Part shown: in pieces, positions 1-8,789 of the stretch | How the letters are laid out: the number at the start of each line of letters is the position of its first letter | Numbering within the stretch: position 1 is the first letter of the stretch | NCBI GenBank assembly: GCA_902362365.1 | Contig: CABIVQ010000004.1 | Coordinates: 31,243-95,242, forward strand | Source of the DNA: Clostridiaceae bacterium | Lineage (GTDB): Bacteria > Bacillota > Clostridia > Peptostreptococcales > Peptostreptococcaceae | Direction: 5' to 3' | Length of the DNA stretch: 64,000 nucleotides | Notes under the pieces: generated by a model | The model's database searches: none | What the model saw: the letters and a program-made list of their open reading frames with translations, nothing else | Told to the model about the DNA's origin: nothing | Translations under genes and position numbers: made by a program

Positions 1-2
1 AA

Positions 3-755
3 GAATTACAAAACTCTAAAGAAGCTTTCTTAGATGGAAAAGAAGAAACTTTAGAGTTTACTACTAAGAGAAAGATCGTTATGTGTTTATTTGGACTATC
101 ATTTGTAGTTATGATATTAGGTGTTATACCTTGGGAAAGGTTCGGTATAACTATGTTTGAACACACAGATTTTTTAACAGGAATTTCTCTTGGTAATTGG
201 TGGTTCTCAGAATTAGCAATGTGGTTTGTATTAATGTCTATAATAATAGGTATTGTTTACGGATTTAAGGAAAAAGAAATAGTTTCTTATATAATAGAAG
301 GTGCAGCGGAAATGGTAGGTGTAGCACTTATAATAGGTATATCAAGAGGTGTATCAGTTATAATGTCTAGTACAGGTTTAGATGCTTATGTATTACAAAA
401 TGCATCAACTGCTTTAAGTGGAATGTCACCAATATTATTTACTAATGTTACATTCTTGATTTATATTGGTTTATCATTCTTAATACCTTCAACATCAGGA
501 TTAGCAAGTGTATCTATACCTATATTTGGTGCATTAGCACATACTTTAGGATTCTCACCAGAACTAGTAATATCTATACTTGGTGCAGGATGCGGACTAG
601 TAAACTTAATAACACCTACATCAGGTGTAGTTATGGGCGGACTTGCAATATCAAAAGTAGAATATGGAACATGGATTAAATTTACTACAAAGGTAATTGT
701 ATGTATATTTATATCATCTGCTGTAATATTATCAGTAGGTATGATGTTACTTTAA
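3..755 (+). CDS. YfcC-family basic amino acid / C4-dicarboxylate-type carrier, C-terminal part
   Basis: The reading frame is open from the window edge, so this is the C-terminal part of a longer gene (about 250 residues visible; the first internal Met is at 81). The visible part is almost wholly hydrophobic, with about six membrane segments. It includes the Pro/Ser/Gly-rich stretch SFLIPSTSGLASVSIP and a later LITPTSGVVMGG motif, typical of the YfcC / arginine-ornithine antiporter-like part of the C4-dicarboxylate anaerobic carrier group. It would act in the cytoplasmic membrane as a secondary transporter. The substrate cannot be read from the sequence. A strong terminator follows, so it ends its transcript. 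Confidence 0.75.
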   Translation, partial: ELQNSKEAFLDGKEETLEFTTKRKIVMCLFGLSFVVMILGVIPWERFGITMFEHTDFLTGISLGNWWFSELAMWFVLMSIIIGIVYGFKEKEIVSYIIEGAAEMVGVALIIGISRGVSVIMSSTGLDAYVLQNASTALSGMSPILFTNVTFLIYIGLSFLIPSTSGLASVSIPIFGALAHTLGFSPELVISILGAGCGLVNLITPTSGVVMGGLAISKVEYGTWIKFTTKVIVCIFISSAVILSVGMMLL

Positions 756-768
756 GATAAAATAAATA

Positions 769-818
769 GGCTATTGTAATATAAGGACTTTTTAAGTTTA
801 ATATTACAATAGCCTTTT
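769..818 (+). terminator. Intrinsic terminator after the YfcC-type carrier
   Basis: A perfect 12-bp inverted repeat (769-780 with 803-814) is followed by a short T run. It separates the carrier from the MATE gene. Confidence 0.85.
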
Positions 819-844
819 ATAGTTAGAAAAAAGATATTTTTATA

Positions 845-875
845 TTGACACTCCACCTAGAGGAGGCTTTATTCT
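845..875 (+). promoter_or_regulatory. MerR-type promoter/operator of the MATE gene
   Basis: TTGACA at 845-850 and TATTCT at 870-875 are separated by 19 bp instead of 17. The spacer carries the imperfect palindrome CTCCACCTAGAGGAG (851-865). Over-long spacers filled by a palindrome are the hallmark of promoters activated by MerR-family regulators, and this palindrome closely resembles BmrR-type multidrug-sensor sites. No MerR gene lies in the window, so the regulator must act from elsewhere. Confidence 0.7.
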
Positions 876-913
876 AATATATAGTAGAAATAATAAGAAA
901 GGAGTGGAAATTT

Positions 914-2257
914 ATGAGTCAAGAAAATATATTAGGAACAGAAAAGATATCAAAACTGTTTGTCAAGTATTCGTTGCCAGCAATAGTTGCTATGGTTATA
1001 AACGGAGTACAAACTATTATAGATGGAATATTTTTAGGTAACTTTGTAGGTCCAAATGCAATGGCAAGTGTAAACTTAGTACAACCATTCAATCAGCTAA
1101 TAATAGGAACGAGTATGATAATAAGTATTGGTTGTATAAGTTTTATAGGAAGAACCTTAGGAGAAGGTAAAAAAAAGGAAGCACAAAATATTTTTAAGAC
1201 ATCACTAATAGTTATGTTTTTAGTATCATTAATAATAACTTTTGTAGGAATAATATTTAATAAAAATATAGCAATGATACTAGGCGCAAATGAAGTATTA
1301 TTAGAAAGTGTATCAATATATATAAAAACATTAGCTATATTCTCTATACCTATGTCATTAATGTTTTTATTTGGATTCGTTGATAGGGTAATAGAAAAAC
1401 CAGAGCTTTATTTAAAGGGTAGTATAATAAGTGTAATGACAAATATAATACTAAACTATATACTTATAAAAAAACTACAACTGGGTATAAGAGGAGCAGC
1501 TATCGCTACCGGAATGTCTTTTTCGATGGCACTTATAATAACAATATTACCTTTATTAAATAAAAATTCGGTAATAAATATATTTAAAGGAAAATTTGAT
1601 AAGTCTACAATATGGCCGGTTGTCTATAATGGTTCATCAGAAGGAGTCACAGCTATTGCTATAGCTACAACTGCTTTTGTATTTAATATGGCATTTATGC
1701 AGATTGCAAGAGAAATAGGTATTGCAGCATTTACAAGTATAAGTTATATATCTCAATTTGGAACACTAATAATGTTTGGAATATCAGATGGGATCGGACC
1801 AATAATAAGTTATAATTATGGATATCAAAAACATGATAGGGTAGATGATGTATTAAAAATATCTTATAAAGTGACTTTATTAGTTGGTATAACTTTATTT
1901 GCAATATTATTTTTATTTGGAAGAAGTTTAGTAGGAATATTTGCAGGTAGCAATAAAGATGTATTAGAAATGGCTGTTAATGGATCTAAGCTATATGCTT
2001 TTGCATTCTTTTTTAATGGTTTTAATATAGTATATTCAGGATATTTCACAGCTATAGGAAAGGCAAAGGAATCTATAATCATATCTGCTTGTAGAGGAAT
2101 AGTTTTTATAATAATAGGAATATTAGTTTTGCCGACAATTGTAAATTTAAAAGGAGTCTGGCTTACAGTTCCTTTTGCTGAGCTAATGACATTTATAATT
2201 GGAATTAGACTAATGAATAAAAATAGTTTTGTAAAAGATAGTAAAGTAGCAGCTTAA
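914..2257 (+). CDS. MATE-family multidrug/cation efflux protein
   Basis: The product is a 447-residue, twelve-helix integral membrane protein with the two-half layout of MATE transporters (two MatE domains, roughly residues 15-175 and 235-395). It would export drugs or organic cations in exchange for Na+ or H+. The N-terminus LFVKYSLPAIVAMVINGVQT and the length fit the MepA-like subfamily. The start is well set by an AAGGAG site 8 bases upstream. It is monocistronic between two terminators and sits behind a MerR-type promoter, which suggests that expression is induced by a toxic ligand. The substrate is not deducible. Confidence 0.9.
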   Translation: MSQENILGTEKISKLFVKYSLPAIVAMVINGVQTIIDGIFLGNFVGPNAMASVNLVQPFNQLIIGTSMIISIGCISFIGRTLGEGKKKEAQNIFKTSLIVMFLVSLIITFVGIIFNKNIAMILGANEVLLESVSIYIKTLAIFSIPMSLMFLFGFVDRVIEKPELYLKGSIISVMTNIILNYILIKKLQLGIRGAAIATGMSFSMALIITILPLLNKNSVINIFKGKFDKSTIWPVVYNGSSEGVTAIAIATTAFVFNMAFMQIAREIGIAAFTSISYISQFGTLIMFGISDGIGPIISYNYGYQKHDRVDDVLKISYKVTLLVGITLFAILFLFGRSLVGIFAGSNKDVLEMAVNGSKLYAFAFFFNGFNIVYSGYFTAIGKAKESIIISACRGIVFIIIGILVLPTIVNLKGVWLTVPFAELMTFIIGIRLMNKNSFVKDSKVAA

Positions 2258-2335
2258 AGTTATGGTTTATAAAAAAGTATTCGAAGATAATAAATTTAGA
2301 TATATAAGTAAATAATAAAGTAATGAATATATGGT

Positions 2336-2371
2336 AAAAAAGATGAGCTAATTATAGGTCATCTTTTTTAT
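2336..2371 (+). terminator. Intrinsic terminator after the MATE gene
   Basis: The 11-bp repeat AAAAAAGATGA / TCATCTTTTTT with a 12-base loop ends in a T run. Confidence 0.8.
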
Positions 2372-2405
2372 TATACATTATAGATGAACTAAAACTAAAA
2401 AAAAG

Positions 2406-2434
2406 TTGTTATCGTTCGGATTATCTTGTATAAT
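2406..2434 (+). promoter_or_regulatory. purB promoter with a PurBox-like element
   Basis: TTGTTA (2406-2411) and TATAAT (2429-2434) are 17 bp apart, a strong vegetative promoter. The spacer reads, on the minus strand, CCGAAC flanked by A/T. That is close to the PurR operator of bacilli (AWWWCCGAACWWT) with a mismatch on each flank. Binding there would block polymerase. Regulation by PurR is inference from this one half-site. Confidence 0.55.
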
Positions 2435-2474
2435 TAGAATGTAAAAAAAAGACTTAAGGACGGTGCTAATAATT

Positions 2475-3917
2475 ATGATAGATAACAAATATACTACATA
2501 TACAAATCCATTAACAGACAGATATTGTAGCAAGGATATGAGTTATATATTTTCTCCACAATTTAAATTCTCAACATGGAGAAAGTTATGGGTTGCTCTT
2601 GCAGAAGGTGAGCATGAATTAGGGATAAATATAACAGAAGAGCAATTAGAAGAATTAAGAGCAAACGTAGATAATATAAATTTTGAAGAAGCGAGAAAGA
2701 TAGAAAAAGAAGTAAGACATGACGTAATGAGTCACGTTAAAGCATATGGAATGCAATGCGAGAAAGCTAAAGGAATAATACATTTAGGTGCAACATCAGC
2801 TTATGTAGGAGATAATACAGATGTAATTCAGATGACAGAAGCTTTAAAACTAATAAGAATTAAGCTTGTAAATTTAATAAATAACTTAAAAGAATTTTCA
2901 TTAAAATATAAAGATATGCCTGCACTTGGATTTACTCACTTCCAAGCAGCACAACTTACAACAGTAGGTAAAAGAGCTACTTTATGGGCACAAGATTTAT
3001 TAATAGATTTAGAAGATTTAAACTTCAGAATAGAAAACATGAAGCTTAGAGGTGTAAAAGGAACTACAGGTACACAAGCTAGTTTCTTAAGTTTATTTGA
3101 AGGTGATCATGAGAAGGTTAAAGAGTTAGATAAACTTATTTGCAAGAAGATGGGATACCAAGCTTCATATGCAGTAAGTGGACAAACTTACACTAGAAAA
3201 TTAGACTATCAAGTGATAAGCATATTAAGTGGAATAGCTCAAAGTATGCACAAAATGACTAATGACATAAGACTTTTACAAAGCTTAAAAGAGTTAGAAG
3301 AGCCATTTGAAAAAAATCAAATAGGTTCATCAGCAATGGCTTATAAGAGAAATCCAATGAGAAGCGAAAGAATAGCTTCATTATCAAAATATATAATAAG
3401 TGAAAGTTTAAGTCCAGCTTTAGTAGAAGCTACTCAATGGTTAGAAAGAACTTTAGATGATTCTGCAAATAAAAGATTAGCAATACCACAAGCATTTATG
3501 GCTGCAGATGCAATACTTGAAATAGGAATAAATGTAACTGATGGATTAGTTGTTTATGAAAATATGATATCTAAGCGTATAAATGAAGAACTTCCTTTTA
3601 TGGCTACAGAAAATATACTTATGGAAGCTGTAAAAAGAGGTGGAGATAGACAGGAACTACATGAAGTAATAAGAGAATTATCTATGAAAGCAGCTTATAG
3701 AGTTAAGCACGAAGGAAAAGATAACAATCTTATAGAGCTTATAATAGAAAGCGATGCATTTAATATGGATAAAGAAGAAATACTATCTATAATGGATCCC
3801 AAAAACTTCGTAGGAAGAGCTCCAGAGCAAGTTGTAGACTTTGTTAATGAATTTTTAGATCCTGCTATAGAACCATTTAAAGATAGTATAGGAATAGATG
3901 TAGATCTACACGTATAA
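2475..3917 (+). CDS. purB: Adenylosuccinate lyase
   Basis: Catalyses two fumarate-releasing steps of purine synthesis: SAICAR to AICAR and adenylosuccinate to AMP. The 480-residue protein carries the fumarase/aspartase signature in the form GSSAMAYKRNPMRSE (about residues 285-300), the HLGATSAYVGDNTD substrate loop and the TGTQASF segment. It belongs to the longer, eukaryote-like ADSL subgroup common in clostridia. The ATG at 2475 is preferred. An in-frame GTG at 2463 lies only two bases from the AAGGA site, too close to be used. It is a single gene with its own promoter and terminator, not part of a pur operon here. Confidence 0.95.
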   Translation: MIDNKYTTYTNPLTDRYCSKDMSYIFSPQFKFSTWRKLWVALAEGEHELGINITEEQLEELRANVDNINFEEARKIEKEVRHDVMSHVKAYGMQCEKAKGIIHLGATSAYVGDNTDVIQMTEALKLIRIKLVNLINNLKEFSLKYKDMPALGFTHFQAAQLTTVGKRATLWAQDLLIDLEDLNFRIENMKLRGVKGTTGTQASFLSLFEGDHEKVKELDKLICKKMGYQASYAVSGQTYTRKLDYQVISILSGIAQSMHKMTNDIRLLQSLKELEEPFEKNQIGSSAMAYKRNPMRSERIASLSKYIISESLSPALVEATQWLERTLDDSANKRLAIPQAFMAADAILEIGINVTDGLVVYENMISKRINEELPFMATENILMEAVKRGGDRQELHEVIRELSMKAAYRVKHEGKDNNLIELIIESDAFNMDKEEILSIMDPKNFVGRAPEQVVDFVNEFLDPAIEPFKDSIGIDVDLHV

Positions 3918-3930
3918 AATAATATTTAAT

Positions 3931-3965
3931 AAAAAGATGCCTAGAAAAATAGGCATCTTTTTTAT
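3931..3965 (+). terminator. Intrinsic terminator of purB
   Basis: The 12-bp stem AAAAAGATGCCT / AGGCATCTTTTT has an 8-base loop and runs into Ts. Confidence 0.9.
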
Positions 3966-3974
3966 TCTTAAAGA

Positions 3975-3989
3975 CACAACGATGTTGTG
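3975..3989. promoter_or_regulatory. Palindrome CACAAC-GAT-GTTGTG upstream of the iron/cobalamin importer
   Basis: A perfect 6-bp dyad with a 3-base centre lies just upstream of a TATAAT (4009-4014). It looks like a protein-binding site, since there is no T run for termination. The binding protein is unknown. Its half-site shares CACAA with the phased repeats at 4071-4098. Confidence 0.4.
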
Positions 3990-4070
3990 GCGGTTTTTAT
4001 ATTAAATGTATAATTATATAAATACAGTAAGTATGAAATTTTATAATAAAAAACAAAATGTACCTATTAT

Positions 4071-4124
4071 GACACAGAAATGACACAATAAAGACACAAT
4101 TAGCACTAATTTAGTTCATATAAT
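4071..4124 (+). promoter_or_regulatory. Three GACACA direct repeats in exact 11-bp register, followed by a -10 box
   Basis: GACACA occurs at 4071, 4082 and 4093, exactly 11 bp apart. A TATAAT follows at 4119-4124 with no recognisable -35. Hexamers with 11-bp periodicity next to a promoter lacking its -35 are how PhoB/OmpR-family response regulators bind and activate. The assignment to such a regulator is inference. Confidence 0.5.
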
Positions 4125-4214
4125 GTAATTAGATAAAAATGTAGTATAAAACATAGCAAAATATGTATTAAAGTTCTGACTAAACATAGTAAGAATGAAA
4201 ATAGGAGGTATCAA

Positions 4215-5120
4215 ATGAAGAAATTATTAATATTATTAACTACTTTATCGATGTTCATTTTATCTGGATGCAGTAATGAAAGTGATAGAACTGTAACGGA
4301 TAGAGAGGGATCTAAGGTAAATATACCAACAAAGATAGAAAAAATAATATCAACTGCACCATCTAATACAGAGGTTATAATGGAGCTTGGATTAGGTAAT
4401 AAATTAGTAGCAATAGACAAATATTCTACTGATATACAAGGGGTAAATCAAGAAATACCTCAAATAGACTTCTCAAACCCAGATGCAGAAACAATAATCG
4501 GGTTAGAGCCAGATATAGTTATAGCATCTGGACATAATAAAACAGGTTCAGCAGAAGATCCATTTAAGGCAATCAGTGAAGCTGGAATACCAGTAGTTTA
4601 CATACCAAGTAGTGAGAGTATAGAAGGTATATATGAAGATATTAACTTTATTGCTGACGTAGTAAATGAAAAAGAAAAAGGGCAAAAAATAATAGATGAT
4701 ATGAAATCTAAAGTAAATGAAATAAAAGCGATAGGTGATAAAATAGAAGAAGAAAAAACTGTGTATTTTGAAATATCACCTGCTCCATATCTTTATAGTT
4801 TCGGGAATTCTACTTTCTTGAATGAAATGATAGAAATAATAGGTGCTAAAAATATATTTGCAGGAGAAGAAGGATGGTTATCTCCAACAGAGGAATCTGT
4901 AATAAATGCAAATCCAGATGTAATAATAACTAATGCATCGTACCTTGAAAATCCAACTGAAGAAATAAAATCTCGTGAGGCATGGGATAATATAACTGCA
5001 ATAAAAGAAAATGCAGTATATTTAGTAGATAAAAATGCATCTTCTCGTCCATCTCAAAATGCAATAAAAGCTTTAACTGAAATGGCTAAAGCTATATACC
5101 CAGAGCATTATGGACAATAA
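4215..5120 (+). CDS. Iron-complex/cobalamin ABC transporter, substrate-binding lipoprotein
   Basis: The 301-residue product has a lipoprotein signal peptide with lipobox LSGC (Cys 19), so it is anchored outside the membrane. The rest is a periplasmic-binding-protein class III fold (BtuF/FhuD type). It shows the typical opening around IISTAPSNTEVIMELGLG and the LEPDIVIASG segment in the first lobe. It captures a metal chelate (siderophore iron, haem or cobalamin; the ligand cannot be decided) for the permease encoded next. AGGAGGT lies 5 bases before the ATG. The stop overlaps the start of the permease gene by 11 bases, indicating translational coupling. Confidence 0.88.
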   Translation: MKKLLILLTTLSMFILSGCSNESDRTVTDREGSKVNIPTKIEKIISTAPSNTEVIMELGLGNKLVAIDKYSTDIQGVNQEIPQIDFSNPDAETIIGLEPDIVIASGHNKTGSAEDPFKAISEAGIPVVYIPSSESIEGIYEDINFIADVVNEKEKGQKIIDDMKSKVNEIKAIGDKIEEEKTVYFEISPAPYLYSFGNSTFLNEMIEIIGAKNIFAGEEGWLSPTEESVINANPDVIITNASYLENPTEEIKSREAWDNITAIKENAVYLVDKNASSRPSQNAIKALTEMAKAIYPEHYGQ

Positions 5121-6126
5121 AAAAAAGGCAGCATTAAGTATTTTACTAGCATTAATAATTATTGGTATTGGAACTTCCGCAGGGAGTTCCAATATTAATT
5201 TAATCGAAACTATATCAATACTAGTAAATAAAATATTTTTTATCCCTCTTAAAGAGGGAATAGACCCCAAAAATATAGGCATTGTTTGGAAGTTAAGATT
5301 ACCTAGAGTGTTGCTTGCATTTTTAGTTGGAGGATGCTTAGCAACTAGTGGGGCGATAGTACAGTCTGTATTGAAAAATCAGCTTGCATCACCTTATACA
5401 TTAGGAGTGTCTTCTGGTGCATCGTTAGGTGCGGGCTTAATAATTATAAGTGATATTGTTATTCCTATAGTTGGGAGTTTTACGCTTCCTTTAGTTGGAT
5501 TTTTATTTGGATTAGGAACAGTGTATATTGTAATAACTTTTTCTGCTAAAATAGATAGAACTATGTCTAACAATACAATTATATTATCGGGAATGGTATT
5601 TTCATTATTTGTAAATGCATTGCTTACGACATTGACAGCATTATTTTCAGAGGATATGAAAAGTATAGCTCTTTGGCAGATGGGTAGTTTCGCTATGAAA
5701 GGTTGGACCTATGTTAAGCTAATTATTCCATTTGCAATAATAGGAGTGATTGGAGTCATGAGATTTACTAGAGAAATGGACATAATAACCTTTGGAGAAG
5801 AACAAGCAAAAGCAGTAGGCGTTGAAACTTCAAGGGTAAAAACAAAGCTTTTTGTTTATGCGGCAGTGCTTACAGGTGGTGCAATATCGTTAAGCGGAAC
5901 TATTGGATTTATAGATTTAATTGCGCCGCATGCAGTAAGAAAAGTATTTGGTTCAAAGCATAAATATGTTATACCAATGTCATTTATTTTTGGAGGTTGT
6001 TTAATGGTTATATCTGATTTAATAGCTAGAACTATAATTGTACCTTCAGAACTTCCAGTAGGGGCTGTAACCGCGTTAATAGGAGCACCATTCTTTGCAT
6101 ATGTATATTTTAGAAAGAAAAGGTGA
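5110..6126 (+). CDS. Iron-complex/cobalamin ABC transporter, FecCD/BtuC-family permease
   Basis: The 338-residue protein has about nine or ten membrane helices and belongs to the FecCD family. Recognisable parts are the RLPRVLLAFLVGGCLATSGAIVQ block (about residues 60-80), the LGVSSGASLGAG motif, and near the C-terminus SGTIGFIDLIAPHAVRK, the loop that docks on the ATPase. It is the membrane channel of the importer whose binding protein precedes it (11-bp overlap) and whose ATPase follows 5 bases later. Confidence 0.92.
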   Translation: MDNKKKAALSILLALIIIGIGTSAGSSNINLIETISILVNKIFFIPLKEGIDPKNIGIVWKLRLPRVLLAFLVGGCLATSGAIVQSVLKNQLASPYTLGVSSGASLGAGLIIISDIVIPIVGSFTLPLVGFLFGLGTVYIVITFSAKIDRTMSNNTIILSGMVFSLFVNALLTTLTALFSEDMKSIALWQMGSFAMKGWTYVKLIIPFAIIGVIGVMRFTREMDIITFGEEQAKAVGVETSRVKTKLFVYAAVLTGGAISLSGTIGFIDLIAPHAVRKVFGSKHKYVIPMSFIFGGCLMVISDLIARTIIVPSELPVGAVTALIGAPFFAYVYFRKKR

Positions 6127-6131
6127 TATAT

Positions 6132-6896
6132 ATGTTAGAAATAAAAAATCTTTCTAGTGGCTATGATGGAGTAGATATAATAAAGAATATAAGTTTAAGT
6201 ATAAGAAGTGGTGAAAATTTATTTGTAATAGGGCCTAATGGCTGTGGTAAAAGTACGCTATTAAAAACTATAGCAAATATTATTGAATACAAAGGTAGCA
6301 TAAAGATCGATGATAAGGAAATTTCATCTCTAAATAGAAAAGAATTAGCTAAGAAAGTTGGCTTAATGAGCCAAGTTTCAGAAATATATTTTCCATATAC
6401 AGTATATGAAACAGTGTCACTAGGAAGGTATCCATATTCAAAAGGAATTTTTGATACTTTATCTAAAGAGGATAAAAATATTATTTTAGAAAATATATCA
6501 AAGGTGGGATTGACGGAATTTAAGGATAAGATGATAACTGAGTTGTCAGGTGGTCAAGTACAAAGAGTTTTTCTAGCAAAATTATTTGCCCAAAATCCAG
6601 ATATAATACTTTTAGATGAACCTACTAATCATCTTGATCTTAAATATCAAATTGAATTGTTAGAGTATGTAAGCCATTGGGCTAAATCAAAGAATAAGAT
6701 TGTAATAGGAGTATTACATGATTTAAACTTAGTTCACCATTTTGCTGATTCTGTGATAATGTTACAAAATGGAGAAATAATTTCTAGTGGAAATCCTAAG
6801 AATGTACTAAATGGAGAAAAACTAAAAGAAGTTTATGATATTGATATAAAAAGTTTTATGGTAAATGTATTAAATAAATGGGAAGACGTTATTTAG
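6132..6896 (+). CDS. Iron-complex/cobalamin ABC transporter, ATP-binding protein
   Basis: The 254-residue ABC ATPase has Walker A GPNGCGKST, signature LSGGQVQRV, Walker B IILLDEPTNHLD and the switch His in LHDLN. It energises the FecCD-type permease encoded upstream and acts on the cytoplasmic face of the membrane. An in-frame GTG at 6123 overlaps the permease stop, but the AGGTGA ribosome site is correctly spaced for the ATG at 6132, giving the usual MLEIKNLS start. It is the third and last gene of the operon. Confidence 0.92.
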   Translation: MLEIKNLSSGYDGVDIIKNISLSIRSGENLFVIGPNGCGKSTLLKTIANIIEYKGSIKIDDKEISSLNRKELAKKVGLMSQVSEIYFPYTVYETVSLGRYPYSKGIFDTLSKEDKNIILENISKVGLTEFKDKMITELSGGQVQRVFLAKLFAQNPDIILLDEPTNHLDLKYQIELLEYVSHWAKSKNKIVIGVLHDLNLVHHFADSVIMLQNGEIISSGNPKNVLNGEKLKEVYDIDIKSFMVNVLNKWEDVI

Positions 6897-7081
6897 TAGA
6901 TTGTAAAGATTTCGTATAATTATTATCTAAATAGTTTGAAGCTATATAATTTATAAGTGTAAAGATATGGATATTTAGAATAAAACACTTTAAAAGTGAT
7001 TAGAATATTAAAATTAAAAAATATGAATCAAAAGGTTATTTCCTGCAAATAGTAAGCCTATAAAACTAAGGAGGGAGACTA

Positions 7082-8596
7082 ATGTCAGGAAATAACAGTA
7101 ATACTAAGAAATTAACATTACTATCGTTAATCTTAATGATATTTACTTCAGTTTTTGGATTTGCTAATATACCAAGAGCATTTTATTTAATGGGATATGC
7201 AGCAATACCATGGTATCTATTAAGTGCAATTTTGTTTTTTATTCCTTATGCGTTTATGATGGCGGAGTATGGAGCTTCATATCAAAATGAAACTGGTGGA
7301 ATATATTCATGGATGGAAAAATCAGTAGGTGCGAAGTATGCTTTTATAACTACTTTTATGTGGTATGCATCTTATATTGTTTGGATGGTAAATGTATCTT
7401 CTTCTATATGGATACCTTTATCTAATGCTATATTTGGATATGATAAAACCGCAGAATGGTCAATATTAGGATTAAACTCAACGCAAAGTTTAGGGATACT
7501 AGCTGTAATTTGGATTATAATTGTAACATATATATCAACAAAAGGAGTAGAGCAAATTACTAAGATAACATCAGTTGGTGGTTCTGCTATAGCCTTACTA
7601 AATATAGTTTTATTAATAGGAGGAATAACTGTATTAGCTTTAAATAAAGGAAGTCTTGCACAGCCAATAAAAGATATGGCTAAAAGCTTTACGAATTCAC
7701 CAAATCCAGCATACCAAACAACCATAAGTATATTTTCCTTTTTAACTTTTGCAATTTTTGCTTATGGTGGACTTGAAGCTTTAGGTGGTCTTGTTGATCA
7801 AACTGAAAATGCTGAAAAGACTTTTCCAAAAGGTTTAAGTATAGCTGCTATAGTTATAGCAGTTGGATATTCTATAGGAATATTTGCTTGTGGATTATTT
7901 ACAAATTGGAATACAGTTTTATCGATAGAAGGTGTTCATATGGGCAATGTGGCGTATATTTTAATGCAAAATTTAGGTTTTGAACTAGGTATAGCATTTG
8001 GTATATCACCACAAAATGCACTAACAGTAGGATTATGGGTGGCAAGATTTACAGGATTATCAATGTTTCTTGCATTAAGTGGAGCTTTCTTTACATTAAC
8101 ATATTCTCCTTTAAAAACTTTAATACAAGGTTCACCAAAGGAAGTATGGCCAGGTAATCTTGCTAAAATTGATGATGGAATTCCTTTAACAGCTATGAAA
8201 GTACAAGCAATTATAGTTATTGTATTAATATTACTTATTTCATTTGGTGGAAAAGGTGCTGCAGAGTTTTTCTCGCTTTTAGTAGCAATGACTAATGTAG
8301 CAATGACTATACCATATGTATTTTTAGCGGCAGCATTCCCTGCATTCAAGAAAAAACAATTAAAAGGACAAGTTTCACAACCTTTTGTAGTTTATAAAAC
8401 GTATACAGTTTCATTAGTAGCTACTATTATCGTAAGCTCGGTTGTTACTTTTGCAAATATATTTTCAATAATAGAACCAGCTTTATCTGGGCAAACAATA
8501 GATACAGTAATGATGATAGGAGGACCGTTGATTTTCTCATTAATAGCATTTTTACTTTATAATAGTTATGAAAAAACTATAAATATAGATAAATAA
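7082..8596 (+). CDS. yjeM: YjeM-type glutamate:GABA-antiporter family amino acid permease
   Basis: The 504-residue APC-superfamily transporter has twelve or more helices. The opening LTLLSLILMIFTSVFGFANIPRAFYLMGY, the AEYGASYQNETGGIYSWM block and the GGLEALGGLVDQTENAEKTFP loop match the YjeM branch of the glutamate/GABA antiporter family. It would exchange an amino acid across the cytoplasmic membrane. The real substrate of YjeM is not established. It has an AAGGAGGGAG ribosome site and is a single gene ended by a terminator. A MarR regulator lies downstream in the same direction but in a separate transcript. Confidence 0.85.
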   Translation: MSGNNSNTKKLTLLSLILMIFTSVFGFANIPRAFYLMGYAAIPWYLLSAILFFIPYAFMMAEYGASYQNETGGIYSWMEKSVGAKYAFITTFMWYASYIVWMVNVSSSIWIPLSNAIFGYDKTAEWSILGLNSTQSLGILAVIWIIIVTYISTKGVEQITKITSVGGSAIALLNIVLLIGGITVLALNKGSLAQPIKDMAKSFTNSPNPAYQTTISIFSFLTFAIFAYGGLEALGGLVDQTENAEKTFPKGLSIAAIVIAVGYSIGIFACGLFTNWNTVLSIEGVHMGNVAYILMQNLGFELGIAFGISPQNALTVGLWVARFTGLSMFLALSGAFFTLTYSPLKTLIQGSPKEVWPGNLAKIDDGIPLTAMKVQAIIVIVLILLISFGGKGAAEFFSLLVAMTNVAMTIPYVFLAAAFPAFKKKQLKGQVSQPFVVYKTYTVSLVATIIVSSVVTFANIFSIIEPALSGQTIDTVMMIGGPLIFSLIAFLLYNSYEKTINIDK

Positions 8597-8613
8597 ATAT
8601 CAAAAATAGCGTA

Positions 8614-8660
8614 AAATAAAGAACTTATTAGAATTGAATTTTTATGAGTTCTTTATTTTT
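8614..8660 (+). terminator. Intrinsic terminator of yjeM
   Basis: A 15-bp stem with one G-U pair (8614-8628 / 8644-8658) is followed by Ts. Confidence 0.8.
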
Positions 8661-8789
8661 GTGTAAAAATGTACAATATAAACGAACATTAGGAATAATT
8701 TCCTCAAAAACTATTGTATTTTAAATAATTTTAATGTAAACTATTAAATGTTAAAAAGTTAATAAACTAAACATCTGGGGTGATATATT

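Noticed and set aside
4020-4214. Cobalamin riboswitch before the importer operon
   Set aside because: No B12-box or conserved leader structure could be seen in the available 195 bases.
7936-8349. 137-codon open frame on the minus strand inside yjeM
   Set aside because: Antisense shadow of a hydrophobic gene, with no ribosome site and no recognisable domain.
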